This document shows, one piece after another, positions 32,863 through 32,958 of a DNA stretch of 32,958 nucleotides (positions are counted from its first letter, which is position 1; every line of letters begins with the position of its first letter). Where the stretch lies: NCBI GenBank assembly GCA_019162745.1, contig JAFLLC010000156.1, positions 1 through 32,958 on the forward strand. The letters run 5' to 3'. Made by a program: the position numbers and the translations under genes. The notes beneath the pieces were generated by a model that worked only from the letters and a program-made list of their open reading frames with translations, did no database searches and was not told the DNA's origin. The DNA is from Deltaproteobacteria bacterium (lineage in GTDB: Bacteria; Desulfobacterota; Desulfuromonadia; Geobacterales; Pseudopelobacteraceae).

Positions 32863-32929
32863 AGCCCAAAATATCACCTCCAAACTGTGCCATTTACGGA
32901 CCAGTTTCTGAATGGTAATATTTTAGGCT
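32863..32929. repeat. Long imperfect hairpin near the window end
   Basis: AGCCCAAAATATCACC (32863-32878) pairs with GGTAATATTTTAGGCT (32914-32929) with two mismatches. Inside it AAACTG (882-887) pairs with CAGTTT (902-907). The 67-base element has no convincing coding frame. It may be a MITE-like or IS200-type hairpin end or a structured RNA. The stretch 32753-32840 shows nothing I can support. Confidence 0.5.
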
Positions 32930-32958
32930 TAATTTTACTTCTGTTTATCAGCTACTTA

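Overview
The window reads as a chromosomal segment of a Geobacter-like bacterium (Desulfuromonadales/Geobacterales, Desulfobacterota). This is an inference from the mix of genes: a c-type heme sensor remnant, a stand-alone GspE/PilB ATPase beside a cohesin-domain protein, NosL-type metal-site proteins, an NtrC-type two-component pair and split biotin genes. No rRNA, tRNA, CRISPR array or intact insertion sequence was seen.

Layout. (1) 1-3.7 kb: a SulP anion transporter (+) converges on bioB-bioD (-). Two inverted copies of a C-rich repeat supply the ends of both genes, and bioB has a near-perfect BirA operator. (2) 3.7-8.0 kb (-): a six-gene run reading NosL-like, NosL, a His-rich exported small protein, an FtsX/MacB-type permease, an ABC ATPase, and a polytopic membrane protein with a DsbB-like CPFC motif. 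No nitrous oxide reductase is present. (3) 8.0-11.7 kb (+): a PAS sensor kinase and an NtrC-family regulator whose GAFTGA loop reads GAFTSA, divergent from that run. (4) 12-16.5 kb: a secreted cohesin/dockerin-like protein converging on gspE plus a small membrane protein, then an outer-membrane barrel protein preceded by a perfect 15-bp inverted repeat and a possible 10-codon leader ORF. (5) 16.5-21 kb: a broken HicB antitoxin, sucCD, an intact vapBC pair and a DUF4143 ATPase. (6) 21.2-30.2 kb (+): a housekeeping block of dnaE, accA, rluB, a CorC-like CBS protein, lnt and prfB. The last four overlap one another, and prfB carries the programmed +1 frameshift. (7) 30.2-33 kb (-): a secreted dienelactone hydrolase, then a decayed zone. 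That zone holds a heme-sensor/hybrid-kinase remnant fused by deletion to a receiver tail, a DUF3368 toxin with an internal deletion, its intact UPF0175 antitoxin, an orphan terminator and a long imperfect hairpin.

Themes. The least ordinary candidate system is the NosL/ABC/DsbB-like cluster, plausibly a periplasmic metal (copper) or thiol handling module with a neighbouring two-component system. The second theme is toxin-antitoxin turnover: three loci, one intact and two broken by deletions and frameshifts, next to a chimeric kinase remnant. Several gene starts were moved from the longest open frame because ribosome-binding sites, promoters or operators decide them (bioB, bioD, the sensor kinase, sucC, the CorC-like gene, prfB).
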